NCBI GenBank assembly: GCA_041538025.1
Contig: JBGOEV010000011.1
Span: 1-59,670 of the forward strand
DNA: 59,670 nucleotides
Source of the DNA: Thermosaccharophagus gerlachensis
GTDB taxonomy: Bacteria > Armatimonadota > Fervidibacteria > Fervidibacterales > Thermosaccharophagaceae
Reading direction: 5' to 3'
Shown here piece by piece: positions 59,628-59,670 of this stretch. The notes below the pieces were generated by a model, which searched no databases, was not told the DNA's origin, and saw nothing but the letters and a program-made list of their open reading frames with translations. Made by a program: the position numbers and the translations under genes. Within the stretch, counting starts at the first letter, position 1, and each line of letters begins with the position of its first letter.

Positions 59628-59670
59628 GTGAGAGGTAAAATGAACATGAAAGAAAGAAGCAGACTCTCTA
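59628..59670 (+). CDS. start of an unidentified gene, 3' truncated by the window
   Basis: GTG at 59628 is 8 nt after GGAGGAGGTG (59611-59620), a near-ideal ribosome site, and the frame stays open to the end (MRGKMNMKERSRLS). An ATG at 59640 is also in frame. An earlier ATG at 59623 reads only two codons before a stop. The sequence is too short to identify. Confidence 0.5.
   Translation, partial: MRGKMNMKERSRLS

Noticed and set aside
59324..59670. A second complete copy of the IS-end relic
   Set aside because: Only the left end resembles the 11781 terminus; no matching inverted right end is found before the window stops.

Overview
The window is a gene-dense, mid-GC bacterial chromosome segment with about 50 protein genes, one tRNA and no rRNA, CRISPR array or intact insertion sequence. 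Three features together point to a thermophile-like diderm from the Armatimonadota (the Fervidibacteria are the best guess): a UBact-type pupylation/proteasome operon, an SLH-plus-beta-barrel outer membrane protein, and pseudopilins loaded with acidic DxDxDG loops. This assignment is inference from gene content; there is no marker rRNA here.

Region by region. Positions 1-3000 hold the 3' end of a conserved hypothetical gene, a secreted unknown protein and an MFS transporter. Positions 3160-11770 run on the plus strand: a large membrane protein with an alkaline-phosphatase-like ectodomain, four type II/IV pseudopilin-like genes that all carry calcium-loop-like insertions, and a thioredoxin-like protein. 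Positions 11907-20043 are all on the minus strand, read from right to left: moaA, a PH-like membrane protein, a zinc-ribbon protein and a LysE exporter; then, after a 221-bp gap, mpa/arc, dop, a 58-residue UBact gene, prcB and an M48 metalloprotease. Positions 20195-26081 (plus) carry DUF1232, UPF0182, hisH, queG and phoU.

Positions 26095-40612 contain a zinc-ribbon/proline-rich membrane protein, a tiny HExxH protein, a LuxC-type acyl-CoA reductase, mgtE, purL (minus), an unknown protein, comM, a PQQ-propeller protein, a small membrane protein, dprA, a ThuA-like protein and a URO-D-like protein. Positions 40645-47755 are minus strand: wecB, a conserved unknown gene, purA, trmFO, birA and an SLH/Wzi-like outer-membrane protein. 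Positions 47911-50997 hold a stand-alone lipoyl/E3-binding protein (plus) and recG (minus). Positions 51268-59316 (plus) carry a winged-helix/KaiC-like pair, a small MscS-like protein, tRNA-Met(CAT), accB, hom, thrC, purC and a divergent phosphoglycerate-mutase-like protein that may fill the missing homoserine kinase step. A new gene starts at the right edge.

Functional themes are: targeted protein degradation (UBact, Dop, Mpa, PrcB); surface structures (pseudopilins, SLH/barrel protein, WecB); natural-transformation-linked genes (pseudopilins, comM, dprA); purine synthesis (purL, purA, purC); biotin-dependent acetyl-CoA carboxylation (birA, accB); and aspartate-to-threonine synthesis (hom, thrC and the PGM-like gene). 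The best candidates for follow-up are the UBact operon that lacks adjacent prcA and pafA, the calcium-loop pseudopilin cluster, and the hom-thrC-purC-PGM-like cluster.
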